64,000 nt of DNA from Pseudomonas asturiensis (GTDB lineage Bacteria > Pseudomonadota > Gammaproteobacteria > Pseudomonadales > Pseudomonadaceae), in the NCBI RefSeq assembly GCF_900143095.1, contig NZ_FRDA01000011.1:17957-81956 (forward strand). The letters are read 5' to 3'. Position numbers and translations under genes: made by a program. Shown here piece after piece: positions 42,965-52,266 of this stretch. Position 1 is the stretch's first letter. Each line of letters begins with the position of its first letter. The notes beneath the pieces are model-generated. The model had not been told where the DNA came from, searched no databases, and saw nothing but the letters and a program-made list of their open reading frames with translations.

Positions 42965-45480
42965 TGGCACGCCTGCCTTTTGCTCGTTTGCTGAGCCTTG
43001 CTGCCCGCCAGCTGCTGCGTGATGCCCGCGCCGGCGAACTGCGGGTGCTGTTTTTCGCCTTGCTGGTCGCCGTGGCCGCCAGTACCGCTATCGGCTATTT
43101 CGGTGCGCGCCTGAACGGGGCGATGCTGTTACGCGCGACCGAGTTCCTGGGGGCCGACATGATCCTTGAAGGCTCAAGCCCTGCTCGCCCGGAGCAGGTT
43201 CAGGAGGGTGAGCGCCTGCAGCTCAAGCATGCGCAGATCGTTATTTTTTCCAGCGTCATCGCGACGGACGATGGCATCCAGCTGTCGAGCATCAAGGCGG
43301 TGGATGACGCCTACCCGTTGCGCGGCGAACTGAAAAGCGCCCCTGACCTGTACCAGACCGAAGCGCCAGGCAGCGGACCGAAACCCGGCGAAGCCTGGGC
43401 CGAGGCGCGACTGTTCCCTGCCGTCAACCTGAAGATCGGTGATGACATCGATGTCGGCTCAAAGACCCTGAAGCTGACCCGCGTGCTGACCTATGAACCG
43501 GACCGCGCCGGCAATTTCTACAGCCTTACGCCACGCGTGATGATCAACCTGCAGGACCTGGCCGCCACCGGCGTGGTACAGCCAGGAAGCCGGGTCACTT
43601 ATCGGGAAATGTGGAGCGGCCCGGCAGCGACGCTGGCGACCTATCGCAAGGCCATCGAGTCGAATCTGGAACCGCATCAGGAGATCAAGGATGCGCGCGA
43701 CGGTAGCCAACAGATCGGCGGCGCACTGGGCAAGGCCGAACGCTATTTGAATATGGCCAGTCTGGTCGCCGTGCTGCTGGCAGGCGTAGCGGTCGCGTTA
43801 TCGGCTTCGCGTTTCGCAGCACGACGCTTCGACGCCAGCGCCCTGTTGCGCTGCCTGGGGTTGTCGCGAGGCGAAGCGATGGCGCTGTTCAGCCTGCAAC
43901 TGGCGATTATCGGTCTGCTGGCCAGCCTGAGCGGCGCGATCCTGGGCTGGCTCGCGCAACTGGGCCTGTTTGCATTGCTGCAAAACCTGTTGCCGGCTAC
44001 GGTTCCGCCGGGCGGTCTGCTGCCCGCCCTCGCGGGCATGGGCACAGGTCTGGTCGCCCTCGCCGGCTTCGCATTGCCTCCGCTGGCAGCGCTGGGTCGC
44101 GTGCCGCCACTGCGCGTGCTGCGCCGGGACATGTTGCCGATTCCCGCCAGTTCATGGCTGGTGTACGGTGCAGCGCTGCTGGCATTGGGCCTGATCATGT
44201 GGCGTCTGAGCCTGGATCTGGTGCTGACCTTCGCCCTGCTGGGCGGCGGGATTGTTGCAGCGCTGGTGCTGGGCAGTCTGTTGCTGCTGGCGCTCAAGAG
44301 CCTGCGCCGCTTGTTGTCCGGCGCACCACTGCCGTGGCGCCTGGGCCTTGGTCAGTTGCTGCGCTACCCGCTGGCCGCTGCCGGGCAATCGTTGGCGTTC
44401 GGCCTGATCCTGCTGTCGATGGGCTTGATCGCCTTGCTGCGCGGCGAACTGCTCGACACCTGGCAGAACCAGCTGCCCAAAGATGCGCCTAACTATTTCG
44501 TGCTCAACGTGCTGCCTTCGGAGAAAGATAACTTCGCTCAGGCCATGAGCAAGCTGTCCACTCACTCGGCCCCGCTGTATCCGGTGGTGCCGGGGCGGCT
44601 GACCAGTATCAACGGCGAGCCGGTCGGCAATTTCGTCACCAAAGACTCGCGCGGCGAGAACGCCACACGACGCGACCTGAGCCTGACCTGGGCGGCCGAC
44701 ATGCCCGAAGGCAATACGCTGACTGCCGGGCAATGGTGGAAAGACCTGCCTGCGACCGGTCAGGCCGATGCCACACCGGGTGTTTCAATCGAAGCCAAAC
44801 TGGCCGAAAGCCTGCAGATCAAGCTGGGGGATCGCCTGAGTTTCATCGTCGGCGGCCTGACCCGCGAGGCGGTCGTCACCAGCCTGCGAGACGTTAACTG
44901 GGACACCTTTCAGCCTAACTTCTTCATGATCTTCCAGCCCGGCACACTGGCCGATTTGCCAACCACCTATCTGACCAGTTTCTACCTGCCCAAGGGCCAG
45001 GACAGGCAGATCGTCGAGCTGTCGCGGGCGTTCCCGGCCATCAGCATTCTGGGCGTGGAGGCGTTGCTGGAGCAGGTACGCAGCATTCTCGACCAGGTCA
45101 CGCTGGCAGTGCAGTTCGTGCTGCTGTTCGTGTTGGCAGCGGGCGTTGCCGTGCTGTTTTCGGGCCTGCAGGCGACGCTGGACGAACGCATCCGTCAGGG
45201 CGCGCTGTTGCGGGCGCTGGGTGCGGAGCGGGCGCTGCTGATCAAGTCGCGCCGGATCGAGTTCGGGTTGCTGGGCGCTGCGAGCGGGCTGTTGGCGGCG
45301 CTGGGCTGTGAGCTGGTGAGTTTTGTGCTGTACCGCTATGCGTTCTCGCTGGAATGGAGCCCGCATCCGTGGCTGTTGCTGCTGCCGGTGATCGGCGCGT
45401 TGCTGGTGGGCGGTGCCGGTGTGTTCGGCACCCGTCGCGCGCTGAATGCCAGTCCGTTGACGGTGCTGCGGGAGGGTTGA
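42964..45480 (+). CDS. FtsX-like ABC permease (YbbP type)
   Basis: An 838-residue membrane protein with a helix near the N-terminus, a large periplasmic domain (about 45-260), two FtsX-type bundles (about 265-520 and 710-830), and a second periplasmic domain between them. The type is that of MacB/LolE-like transporters that extract or move substrates at the periplasmic face. ATG 42964 overlaps the ATPase stop codon by one base (TGATG). Confidence 0.92.
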   Translation: MARLPFARLLSLAARQLLRDARAGELRVLFFALLVAVAASTAIGYFGARLNGAMLLRATEFLGADMILEGSSPARPEQVQEGERLQLKHAQIVIFSSVIATDDGIQLSSIKAVDDAYPLRGELKSAPDLYQTEAPGSGPKPGEAWAEARLFPAVNLKIGDDIDVGSKTLKLTRVLTYEPDRAGNFYSLTPRVMINLQDLAATGVVQPGSRVTYREMWSGPAATLATYRKAIESNLEPHQEIKDARDGSQQIGGALGKAERYLNMASLVAVLLAGVAVALSASRFAARRFDASALLRCLGLSRGEAMALFSLQLAIIGLLASLSGAILGWLAQLGLFALLQNLLPATVPPGGLLPALAGMGTGLVALAGFALPPLAALGRVPPLRVLRRDMLPIPASSWLVYGAALLALGLIMWRLSLDLVLTFALLGGGIVAALVLGSLLLLALKSLRRLLSGAPLPWRLGLGQLLRYPLAAAGQSLAFGLILLSMGLIALLRGELLDTWQNQLPKDAPNYFVLNVLPSEKDNFAQAMSKLSTHSAPLYPVVPGRLTSINGEPVGNFVTKDSRGENATRRDLSLTWAADMPEGNTLTAGQWWKDLPATGQADATPGVSIEAKLAESLQIKLGDRLSFIVGGLTREAVVTSLRDVNWDTFQPNFFMIFQPGTLADLPTTYLTSFYLPKGQDRQIVELSRAFPAISILGVEALLEQVRSILDQVTLAVQFVLLFVLAAGVAVLFSGLQATLDERIRQGALLRALGAERALLIKSRRIEFGLLGAASGLLAALGCELVSFVLYRYAFSLEWSPHPWLLLLPVIGALLVGGAGVFGTRRALNASPLTVLREG

Positions 45481-45506
45481 TTAACCGTGTGAGCGCAGTA
45501 AACACC

Positions 45507-45575
45507 GTGGGAGGCGTCAATTCAGTTGCCGGTATAGCGCCTGAATAACCGAATCGCCGGCAAGCCGCCTCCCAC
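45507..45575. repeat. REP element, partly decayed
   Basis: The right arm CCGGCAAGCCGCCTCCCAC is intact; the left arm keeps only GTGGGAGGCG before diverging. It lies between the convergent permease and greB genes. Confidence 0.8.
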
Positions 45576-45580
45576 GCGTA

Positions 45581-45638
45581 TGTCTTCAGGCAGACATGGG
45601 TTGCCTGAAGACATCCTCGCTGCATCTGCGAGATGCAG
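45581..45638 (-). terminator. Two stacked hairpins after greB
   Basis: TGTCTTCAGGCA (45581-45592) pairs perfectly with TGCCTGAAGACA (45602-45613), and CTGCATCT (45620-45627) with AGATGCAG (45631-45638). Neither has a long T-run, so a role as terminator of greB is likely but not certain. Confidence 0.5.
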
Positions 45639-45649
45639 GGATGCGGCAC

Positions 45650-46123
45650 TCACTGCTCATAAACAATACTGTTCACGAACCATAGTTTCTCGCCCTCGGG
45701 CGTGTTGACGATGACTTCATCGCCCTCTTCTTTTTTCAGCAGCGCCCGCGCCATGGGTGAGTCGATGGAGATGTAGTCGTTGCGACCGTAAATCTCGTCG
45801 TACCCCACGATGCGGAATTTCTTAAGGTCGCCGTCTTCGTTCTCGATCTCGACCCAGGCACCGAAAAACACCCGCCCTTCCTGCTCGGGCGAATACTGCA
45901 CCACGCGCATGTCTTCCAGACGCTTGCGCAGGTAGCGTACGCGCCGGTCGATCTCGCGCAGCAGTTTCTTGTTGTACTGGTAATCCGCATTTTCGCTGCG
46001 ATCCCCCAGCGAAGCCGCCCACGCCACCTTCTGGGTGATGTCCGGGCGATGCTCGCGCCACAGGTAATCGAGCTCTTTCTTGAGGGCATCATGCCCCTGC
46101 CGGGTGATAATTTTTGTACTCAA
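45650..46123 (-). CDS. greB: Transcription elongation factor GreB
   Basis: A 157-residue Gre factor that rescues stalled RNA polymerase by stimulating transcript cleavage. The N-terminal coiled coil carries the acidic tip (LGDRSENADYQYNKK, about 45-59) and the GreB-type basic patch (DRRVRYLRKRLEDM). Start is TTG 46123 (MSTKIITRQG) with GGAGG seven bases upstream, matching the length of other GreB proteins. Confidence 0.95.
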   Translation of the reverse strand: MSTKIITRQGHDALKKELDYLWREHRPDITQKVAWAASLGDRSENADYQYNKKLLREIDRRVRYLRKRLEDMRVVQYSPEQEGRVFFGAWVEIENEDGDLKKFRIVGYDEIYGRNDYISIDSPMARALLKKEEGDEVIVNTPEGEKLWFVNSIVYEQ

Positions 46124-46171
46124 GACGGTCCTCCGAAAACACAAAAATCAGCGCGACAGGGAGATGACGAA

Positions 46172-46501
46172 CTACCGACGCGTCACCTCGTGGCGGATGC
46201 AACCGTCGTAGTAGATCTGCTTCACGCTGTCAGGTTTGAGACGCGAGTCGCTGTCGTAGGTCTGCTCGGTAATGCCCAGCGCCATCGGGCGCATCCACTG
46301 TTTGGTGAACTTGCGCGCCTGAAGCTTCTGTCGCGCGCCGTAGCGGGTCACGCCGGACAGCTTGGACGCCTGCGCCCCACCCGCTATGGTCGAGCCCCAG
46401 CGACAGAGGTAGCGCTCACTTTCAGTCGCGTTTCGAGCCTGGGCCGACACTGCAATCCCCGATAGCGTCAGGCACGCCAGAGCACAATAAACCAATCGCA
46501 T
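46172..46501 (-). CDS. Exported hypothetical protein
   Basis: A 109-residue protein with a signal peptide (1-22, ends AQA), followed by a basic mature part with two cysteines (YLCRWG and DGCIRH) that could form a disulfide. I do not recognise a family. It lies 48 bases upstream of greB on the same strand; GGTGG precedes the start. Confidence 0.7.
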   Translation of the reverse strand: MRLVYCALACLTLSGIAVSAQARNATESERYLCRWGSTIAGGAQASKLSGVTRYGARQKLQARKFTKQWMRPMALGITEQTYDSDSRLKPDSVKQIYYDGCIRHEVTRR

Positions 46502-46656
46502 GCAGACACCACCTAATCCTTTGATAAGGCGGCGATTTTGCCTATCAAGCGAAACGTCGGGGGCCAGCATAATGCCTTCCCGGGCAACCGCTGAACGAGG
46601 GCGATGACCGGAACGACGCCAGCGTCATTCCGGTATCCGACGCAGGGAGGGCCGCG

Positions 46657-47373
46657 TTATGGACTAACCTTGCTGTAGCACAGCCTGCCCGGGCGTAACC
46701 GCATGCGTACCAGCGAGACCAGAAAACTGAACCCGGCCTGGTTCGGATCGATGACCGGCACGTAGGCACCCAGGGTTTCCTGCAACACCTCGGTCACCCG
46801 GGCGGCCACGCCAACAAAACCGGTACAGCCCAGCAGAATCGACTGCGCGCCGTCCTCTCGTACAGCGAGCAACGCCTGCTCGACCGTCTTGGCAACCACT
46901 ATGTCGACGTTCCCCAATTGATCGACAGGGCAGTCAATGGCCCGGATCGAAGAGAACGATTCGCTCAAGCCATAAGTGAGTATGTGGCCGCGCTGCATGG
47001 CCAGCGTGCTTTGCAGAATCGTGACGATCGAGAAGCGCTGACTCAAGGCCAGCGCCGTAAACGCAGACGGGGGAAAGCCTCCGATGATCGGTATGTCGAT
47101 GACTTCCCGGGCCGCTTCCACGCCGCACATGTCGAAATCACTCAGCCAGATGCCGTCAAAGCCCTCTTTCTCGATCAATGCGGCCTGTTCAACCACATAG
47201 CGCCCGTTTTCCAGCAAGTTGCCCCGATTTTCGATGCAGGGCGTGCCGGCAGGCAGGTTACGTATTTCCACTGTGATGTCGGCAGGCAGCACCCCGTTGA
47301 CCGACTCAAGCAAGCGCTCGTTGTAGGCGTCAGTGTTGACGGGCGCCAGGATGCAGATCCGAAAGGCACTCAT
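46657..47373 (-). CDS. Asp/Glu/hydantoin racemase family protein
   Basis: A 238-residue cofactor-independent racemase-fold protein. The two catalytic cysteines are in SDFDMCGVEAA (about 83) and LLGCTGFVG (about 183), as in hydantoin and aspartate racemases. It is the last gene of the regulator-DUF917-racemase operon and overlaps the DUF917 stop by 4 bases. Substrate unknown; family members act on hydantoins, aspartate, glutamate or maleate. Confidence 0.87.
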   Translation of the reverse strand: MSAFRICILAPVNTDAYNERLLESVNGVLPADITVEIRNLPAGTPCIENRGNLLENGRYVVEQAALIEKEGFDGIWLSDFDMCGVEAAREVIDIPIIGGFPPSAFTALALSQRFSIVTILQSTLAMQRGHILTYGLSESFSSIRAIDCPVDQLGNVDIVVAKTVEQALLAVREDGAQSILLGCTGFVGVAARVTEVLQETLGAYVPVIDPNQAGFSFLVSLVRMRLRPGRLCYSKVSP

Positions 47374-48599
47374 TGCGCAACTTCCTTTGACGGGTGTGGC
47401 TGCGACGCATCTACGCTGACGTACGGCCCCAGATACCCCATGTCTGCAAGCAGGCTCATGAAGCTGGCGAGAATCTGCCCATCGGCGACCCGCAACGGCG
47501 CCTGCGCCTGCCAGGCCAGTACCGTCACTGTCCGGTTGCTCAATACAGGATTGAGCGCGCCATCGGCACCTACGGCATCGCCGTTCGAGAACACGCTCTG
47601 GCCTGCGCCTGACACAAAGTAGGCAATACTGTCGGGCGCTGTCGCCAGGGGTGCAGCACCACGGCTGTCCCAGGCCAGCATTGATTCATTCTGATACACC
47701 ACCGTGCAGGTCGCCTCTGCCGATTCGATGTGCATCTTGCCGAGATCAAAACCACCTGCCGTGCTGACCTCGACTGCCTTGAACTGTCCGCTGAAGATCG
47801 CGTGAGCCAGCAGCCCGAACTCTTGCTTCAGAAACGCCTGCAGCTTTTGCGCGGTATCCAGTTGGCCTGCGCCTATTGCGCGGCCAGTGGTAAGCGCACG
47901 GGAGAGCGTTGCACGAATGGGCAAGGCGGCGTCGAGCTGCTCAGGCGTCATGACCCACATGGCCAGCCCGCCAAATTCCTTGAACTGCGCGGCGGCGACA
48001 ATCGGGCGCATCATGTTCTCGACGATGCTGGCCACATCTTGCTGATGCTGGGGGCTGCCGTTCTCACCTTCACGCGGCGTAACGTCCAGTTCGACCTGCA
48101 GACCTTCCTGACTGACCAGAACCGCCGGGCGCGGGGAAATTCCAGCCGCGGCGTAGGTCAGCATCGGCAGGGAAGGAACAGCCCGACCGGCTCCATCGGC
48201 ATCAATGACTTTAAGGCCGAGGCGCGCGGCCACCAGGCAGGCGACGACAAACCCCAGCGCCCCGCTTTCCGGCGGCACGATGTAGGCGAGCTTGCGCCCT
48301 TCTTTCGCCAGGCGGTCTCTCACGTACTCTGTCGCGCCGACCGGACCCAGAGGATAGGCGGAGCCGTTGATGGCCTGTGGCGATCCCATGTAGGCGACCA
48401 TCACCGTATCGCCCTCCGCGCTGCGGCACGCCTCTTCGACCGTGACCACCTCGACCTTGTCGCTCGGGTAGTAGGAGCCCTCGCGAAAATGCTCCAGCAA
48501 TCCTTTGGCAGATGAGAGCGTACCGCCGCCACCGCTGCCAAAAAAACAGCCCCCTAACGCAAGTGCTGCGAGATCCTGGCCATCCAGTTCGAACGTCAT
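47370..48599 (-). CDS. DUF917 family protein
   Basis: A 409-residue protein with the glycine-rich GGCFFGSGGGGT segment near residue 17 and the downstream VKVIDADGAGRA-type segment typical of DUF917. The family is often encoded next to hydantoinase/racemase genes and is thought to be related to hydantoin or amide metabolism, but no activity is firmly known to me. ATG 48599 has GGAG upstream; ATG 48611 is less likely. It starts 22 bases after the regulator gene. Confidence 0.87.
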   Translation of the reverse strand: MTFELDGQDLAALALGGCFFGSGGGGTLSSAKGLLEHFREGSYYPSDKVEVVTVEEACRSAEGDTVMVAYMGSPQAINGSAYPLGPVGATEYVRDRLAKEGRKLAYIVPPESGALGFVVACLVAARLGLKVIDADGAGRAVPSLPMLTYAAAGISPRPAVLVSQEGLQVELDVTPREGENGSPQHQQDVASIVENMMRPIVAAAQFKEFGGLAMWVMTPEQLDAALPIRATLSRALTTGRAIGAGQLDTAQKLQAFLKQEFGLLAHAIFSGQFKAVEVSTAGGFDLGKMHIESAEATCTVVYQNESMLAWDSRGAAPLATAPDSIAYFVSGAGQSVFSNGDAVGADGALNPVLSNRTVTVLAWQAQAPLRVADGQILASFMSLLADMGYLGPYVSVDASQPHPSKEVAQ

Positions 48600-48620
48600 A
48601 GCAGTCTCCATCCGTGTATT

Positions 48621-50912
48621 TCAGTTGTGGTGAATAAGGCTCCGTGCCGGTTGAAGCGCTACCAGAACAGAGTGGGCGTGAGTAAGAGAAAGCGGCGCCT
48701 GTTGCATCGAAACCCCCGTCATCGCCCGCTCCAGGGTATGGAGCGCCTTATCGTGGCGGGCGGTGTCGGCAAGCAGCACTGCAAGGTGAGTGGCAGCTGA
48801 AATTCGAGCGGGCAGCGAGCCCAGCGCATAGGCTGTGGACAGGGCCGTGCGCAGCATGTCTTCGGATTCAGGGTGGTCAAGTGCCTGAAATGACCGGGCC
48901 CTGACGACCATCAGGTCACAGAGATAAACCTTCTCCTGATACGTATCGGCGCGGTCGATGGCTTGCAGGATCAGCGTGGATGATTCCAGCGCCCGGCCCG
49001 CTTGCAACAGCAGCTCGGCTCGTTTCCAGATCTGGAATGAATAAAAAAGGTGCCCGCCATGACGCAGCACATGATGTTCATAGCCGTCGACAATCATCGC
49101 CAGTCCGGCTTCGAGCGCACCGCCCTGCGCCATGTGCCAGCCCTGAAAGATCAGGCCCACGCCCTGGTAAAACGTGAAACCATTGTCCCGCGATACCAGC
49201 ACCAGCCTTCCCGCGTAGAGTTCGACGGCATCGGCGTCCTCAAAGAGGCAGGATAGCCAGGCAGCACCCTGCAGGACAACGGCCTCGCCGAACGCGCAAT
49301 GATGCTCGTCACCGAGGGCTTTCAAGCGTTCCAGCGCTGTTCTGGCCCGTGAGAAAAAGCCGCTGTGAAACGCCGACAAGCCTTCCAGCGTCAATGCCAG
49401 CGCAAAAAAATCCAGGCCCTGCGCGCTCACCTGCCGCTGCGAGTTGCGGTCTGTCAGGCGCGATTGGGCCAGGATCGACAGACATTCCTCGGTGTCACCC
49501 AGCCAGTACAAGGTGTTGGCCAGGGCAATGTGCGCCTCATCCAGCATCTGCGCAGTCCCACCGGCATAGCCTCGGCGCAGCATCTCCTGCGCTGTGCTGC
49601 GAGCCTGACGCAGGTCAAGTGCCATCAACTGACTGCTCCAGATACCGAACTGCAACACCGCCAATTCTGCGGGCTCGCAAAGGTCTGTGCCGATCCTCAG
49701 GGCCGCACTGTCACTGGCACGCGCATCAGGGCTCATCCAGCCCTGTAATCCCCGATAGCAAACGCCCAGGAGACGCCAACCCTCCACAAGCTGACGACCG
49801 ACTGCCGGGGTGTAGGACTGGCTTTCGCTTGAATGCAACAGCGGCCGCAACACGCGAATTGCCGCCTGAAACCGGGAACTGGCCGTCGCCGTGAACGCCA
49901 GGTTCAAAGCGGATTGCAGGTCCGGCTCGTACTGCTCGCGCATTTTGAGCCGCCGCTCGATGACCTGACGATGCACCCCCAACAACTGCGCCGCCGCACA
50001 CGTGTCGCCACGACTGAGCTTGAGCGCGTGTTCCACCAACAACTGTTCGGCTGCCGCCAGCTTATTCTTGCCGGGCAATCGCATGAGCAGGTCGGTGACA
50101 TCGCTTGGCGGCGCCAGGCGTTTCAACGAACGGTCTTCACCCAGGAAGGGCTTCAGAACGGCCGCACTGACCAGCGGATCGTCGACCACAGTGCTCAGAC
50201 GCTCGATCAGCGTGCGCAATTGACGGGCCTGTCCAGGCCAGCGCTGACGCATCAATAACGCGTTGGCATCCGATGTAAAACTCATCGGCCGGGGCTGGAG
50301 ACTCGCGAAGTAGCGCGCCAGCACCACGACATCTTCAGGCCGTTGATCCAGACCCGGCAGCTCGATTTCGAACACGGCGAGCCGGTAATAAAGGTCCTCC
50401 CGGAACAGTCCCTGGTTGACCAGCTCTCGAAGATTACGGTACGTCGCCGCGACGATCCGGCCCTGAAAACGCCGCTCTTCACTGCTGCCGAACGGACGAA
50501 AGCTGCCTGTTTCCAGAACGCGTAGCAGCGCAGGCTGGAGCGCGAGGGGGAGCTCATCGATTTCGTCGAGAAATAATGTCCCGTTGCCAACCGACTCAAA
50601 TGGACCAAAGTCGCTGCCCGTGCCTGTGGTTGACGCAGCCAGACGATGACCGGACAGCTCAGTCTCTGTGAGGTTGGCCGACAAGGCGGCACAGTTGAGA
50701 TCAATGAACGGCTTGCCGGCACCGGGCCCCAGCCGATGAAGGCGCTGGGCGATGATCTTCTGGCCCGCTTCCGATGGCCCGCAGATCAGCACCGGGTGTC
50801 GGGCAGCTGCGATCCGGCCCACCTGGTGAATGACGCTGAGAAACGATGGCGACGCCCCGACAATGCGCGTATCCGGCTGCGAAGGCCCAAGGGCCAGCTC
50901 ATGACTACTCAC
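48621..50912 (-). CDS. Atypical AAA+ (bEBP-like) regulator with Fis HTH and helical-repeat tail
   Basis: A 763-residue protein. Residues 15-250 are a sigma54-activator-type AAA+ domain, but the Walker A site reads GPSEAGQK (45-52) with Gln in place of the usual lysine position, and the GAFTGA sigma54-contact loop is absent (replaced by an unrelated Thr/Gly-rich stretch at 88-103). Walker B LFLDEI (113-118) and REDLYYRL (171-178) are kept. A Fis-type helix-turn-helix follows (about 305-330), and then some 400 residues of tetratricopeptide-like helices, which is unusual after a Fis domain. Start is GTG 50912 with GGGAGGAGG. It probably controls its own operon with the DUF917 and racemase genes, perhaps through sigma70. 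Confidence 0.85.
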   Translation of the reverse strand: MSSHELALGPSQPDTRIVGASPSFLSVIHQVGRIAAARHPVLICGPSEAGQKIIAQRLHRLGPGAGKPFIDLNCAALSANLTETELSGHRLAASTTGTGSDFGPFESVGNGTLFLDEIDELPLALQPALLRVLETGSFRPFGSSEERRFQGRIVAATYRNLRELVNQGLFREDLYYRLAVFEIELPGLDQRPEDVVVLARYFASLQPRPMSFTSDANALLMRQRWPGQARQLRTLIERLSTVVDDPLVSAAVLKPFLGEDRSLKRLAPPSDVTDLLMRLPGKNKLAAAEQLLVEHALKLSRGDTCAAAQLLGVHRQVIERRLKMREQYEPDLQSALNLAFTATASSRFQAAIRVLRPLLHSSESQSYTPAVGRQLVEGWRLLGVCYRGLQGWMSPDARASDSAALRIGTDLCEPAELAVLQFGIWSSQLMALDLRQARSTAQEMLRRGYAGGTAQMLDEAHIALANTLYWLGDTEECLSILAQSRLTDRNSQRQVSAQGLDFFALALTLEGLSAFHSGFFSRARTALERLKALGDEHHCAFGEAVVLQGAAWLSCLFEDADAVELYAGRLVLVSRDNGFTFYQGVGLIFQGWHMAQGGALEAGLAMIVDGYEHHVLRHGGHLFYSFQIWKRAELLLQAGRALESSTLILQAIDRADTYQEKVYLCDLMVVRARSFQALDHPESEDMLRTALSTAYALGSLPARISAATHLAVLLADTARHDKALHTLERAMTGVSMQQAPLSLTHAHSVLVALQPARSLIHHN

Positions 50913-51177
50913 AGCGCCTCCTCCCAGGAAAAACCGATACCGTCCGAGGTGTTGAATCGAGAAATGCGTAAGCGATAAAGAAGCTTGCGACAGCAGGAAC
51001 GCCTGAATAAATCAGGCGCCCGCTGATCCTGACAAGCGCTCAAGTCATCTGTGTGAAAGGCATCGGGGAGACCCTGCTCAATTCAGCGCTGACTCGGCGC
51101 GCATGATCATCATCCCCAGTGATATCAAAATGCAAGCACTGATACACAATGGCGACGGTAAATGCGGTGTTGGCGGG

Positions 51178-51486
51178 TCAACCCAGCGTGATCAAACCCT
51201 GTCGGGCAATGCGCACCAGATCGCCAATCGCCTGCTCGATGTCGGCCGGATCCGGCGACTGAATAACGGCAAGGTCGAAATGATCGTTGGCAAAATGGCT
51301 GAGCGGTTGATGTGCATCGACAAACTGAATCAGAAAGGCACAGGAACCGCCACGACGACGTGGCCAACCGTCCAGATAGCGCAGCAGCGTTGGCTGGTGG
51401 GCACCGGCGAGAAGGATTTTCGGGCTCTTGCGGGTCAGCACGGTGCTGATGGGCGACAAACGAAGAAGGGGGCGCAGGTTGTTCAT
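51178..51486 (-). CDS. Hypothetical protein, methyltransferase-like fragment
   Basis: A 102-residue frame ending in FDLAVIQSPDPADIEQAIGDLVRIARQGLITLG. The pattern resembles the centre of a Rossmann-type domain, and other proteins of this kind continue further, so this may be a truncated gene. A weak ribosome-binding site precedes ATG 51486. I do not recognise it with certainty. Confidence 0.45.
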   Translation of the reverse strand: MNNLRPLLRLSPISTVLTRKSPKILLAGAHQPTLLRYLDGWPRRRGGSCAFLIQFVDAHQPLSHFANDHFDLAVIQSPDPADIEQAIGDLVRIARQGLITLG

Positions 51487-51685
51487 GGTTTTTTCTCTGC
51501 CTCAGAAGCTCCGCTGGGCAGCGGTGAGAGGCAACACCGAACCAACGTTTTAGCGGTATTTCGACAAGACATGAGCCTTGTCAGGCGCCCCGCAAGTAGT
51601 TGTTAAATCGGCGCTTGAGCACGCATCCTAGAGAAGCGCGCCCTTCGTTGTCAATTACCTTGCCCTACAATCTCGCTCAACGAGA

Positions 51686-51708
51686 AAGGCCCACACTCTG
51701 TGGGCCTT
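51686..51708 (-). terminator. Hairpin terminator of the doxX gene
   Basis: AAGGCCCACA, CTC, TGTGGGCCTT is a perfect 10-bp stem followed on the minus strand by TTTC, 20 bases past the gene end. Confidence 0.75.
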
Positions 51709-51728
51709 CAAGCATGACGACGGATCGA

Positions 51729-52163
51729 TTATCGAGCGATCAACCGGTCCAGCGACAGCCTGCCTGCGCCTTCGATCAATACCGCCAGAGCGCCGCCCAG
51801 CAGCGCGAGCGCATATTCATAGCCATTGTTGGCCATGAAGAAGCCGTGGCTGATGTGCACCGTAAAGATCGCCACCAGCAACAATACCGTCACCAGCGCA
51901 GCCGCCGGACGGGCCAGCAGGCCCAGCAGCAGACCCAGACCGCCAAAGAACTCGGCACCACCGGACAACAGCGCCATCAGGTAACCGGGTGTCAGGCCAA
52001 GGCTTTCCATGTACTGCGCGGTGCCTTCAAGGCCGTAACCGCCAAAGGCACCGAACAGTTTCTGGCTGCCGTGAGCAATGAAGGCGATCCCGACGATGAC
52101 ACGCAGGATGGTCAGGCCGTAGCCGGCGCGGGTGGTAAGTACGGATTTGATCAGGCTGTTCAT
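51729..52163 (-). CDS. DoxX family membrane protein
   Basis: A 144-residue protein with four hydrophobic helices and the DoxX hallmark ARPAAALVTVLLLVAIF. The family is of uncertain role; some members act with thiosulfate oxidation or oxidative-stress complexes. ATG 52163 (MNSLIKSV) is preferred over ATG 52178. Confidence 0.88.
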   Translation of the reverse strand: MNSLIKSVLTTRAGYGLTILRVIVGIAFIAHGSQKLFGAFGGYGLEGTAQYMESLGLTPGYLMALLSGGAEFFGGLGLLLGLLARPAAALVTVLLLVAIFTVHISHGFFMANNGYEYALALLGGALAVLIEGAGRLSLDRLIAR

Positions 52164-52266
52164 GCGGGTGGATTCCATCGCTGATTAAGTGGGAGTGGCG
52201 CCATCATAATCGAATGAACAAATGTTAAAATCGCAATAAATGGCGCATACCCATCTAATTAATCGA

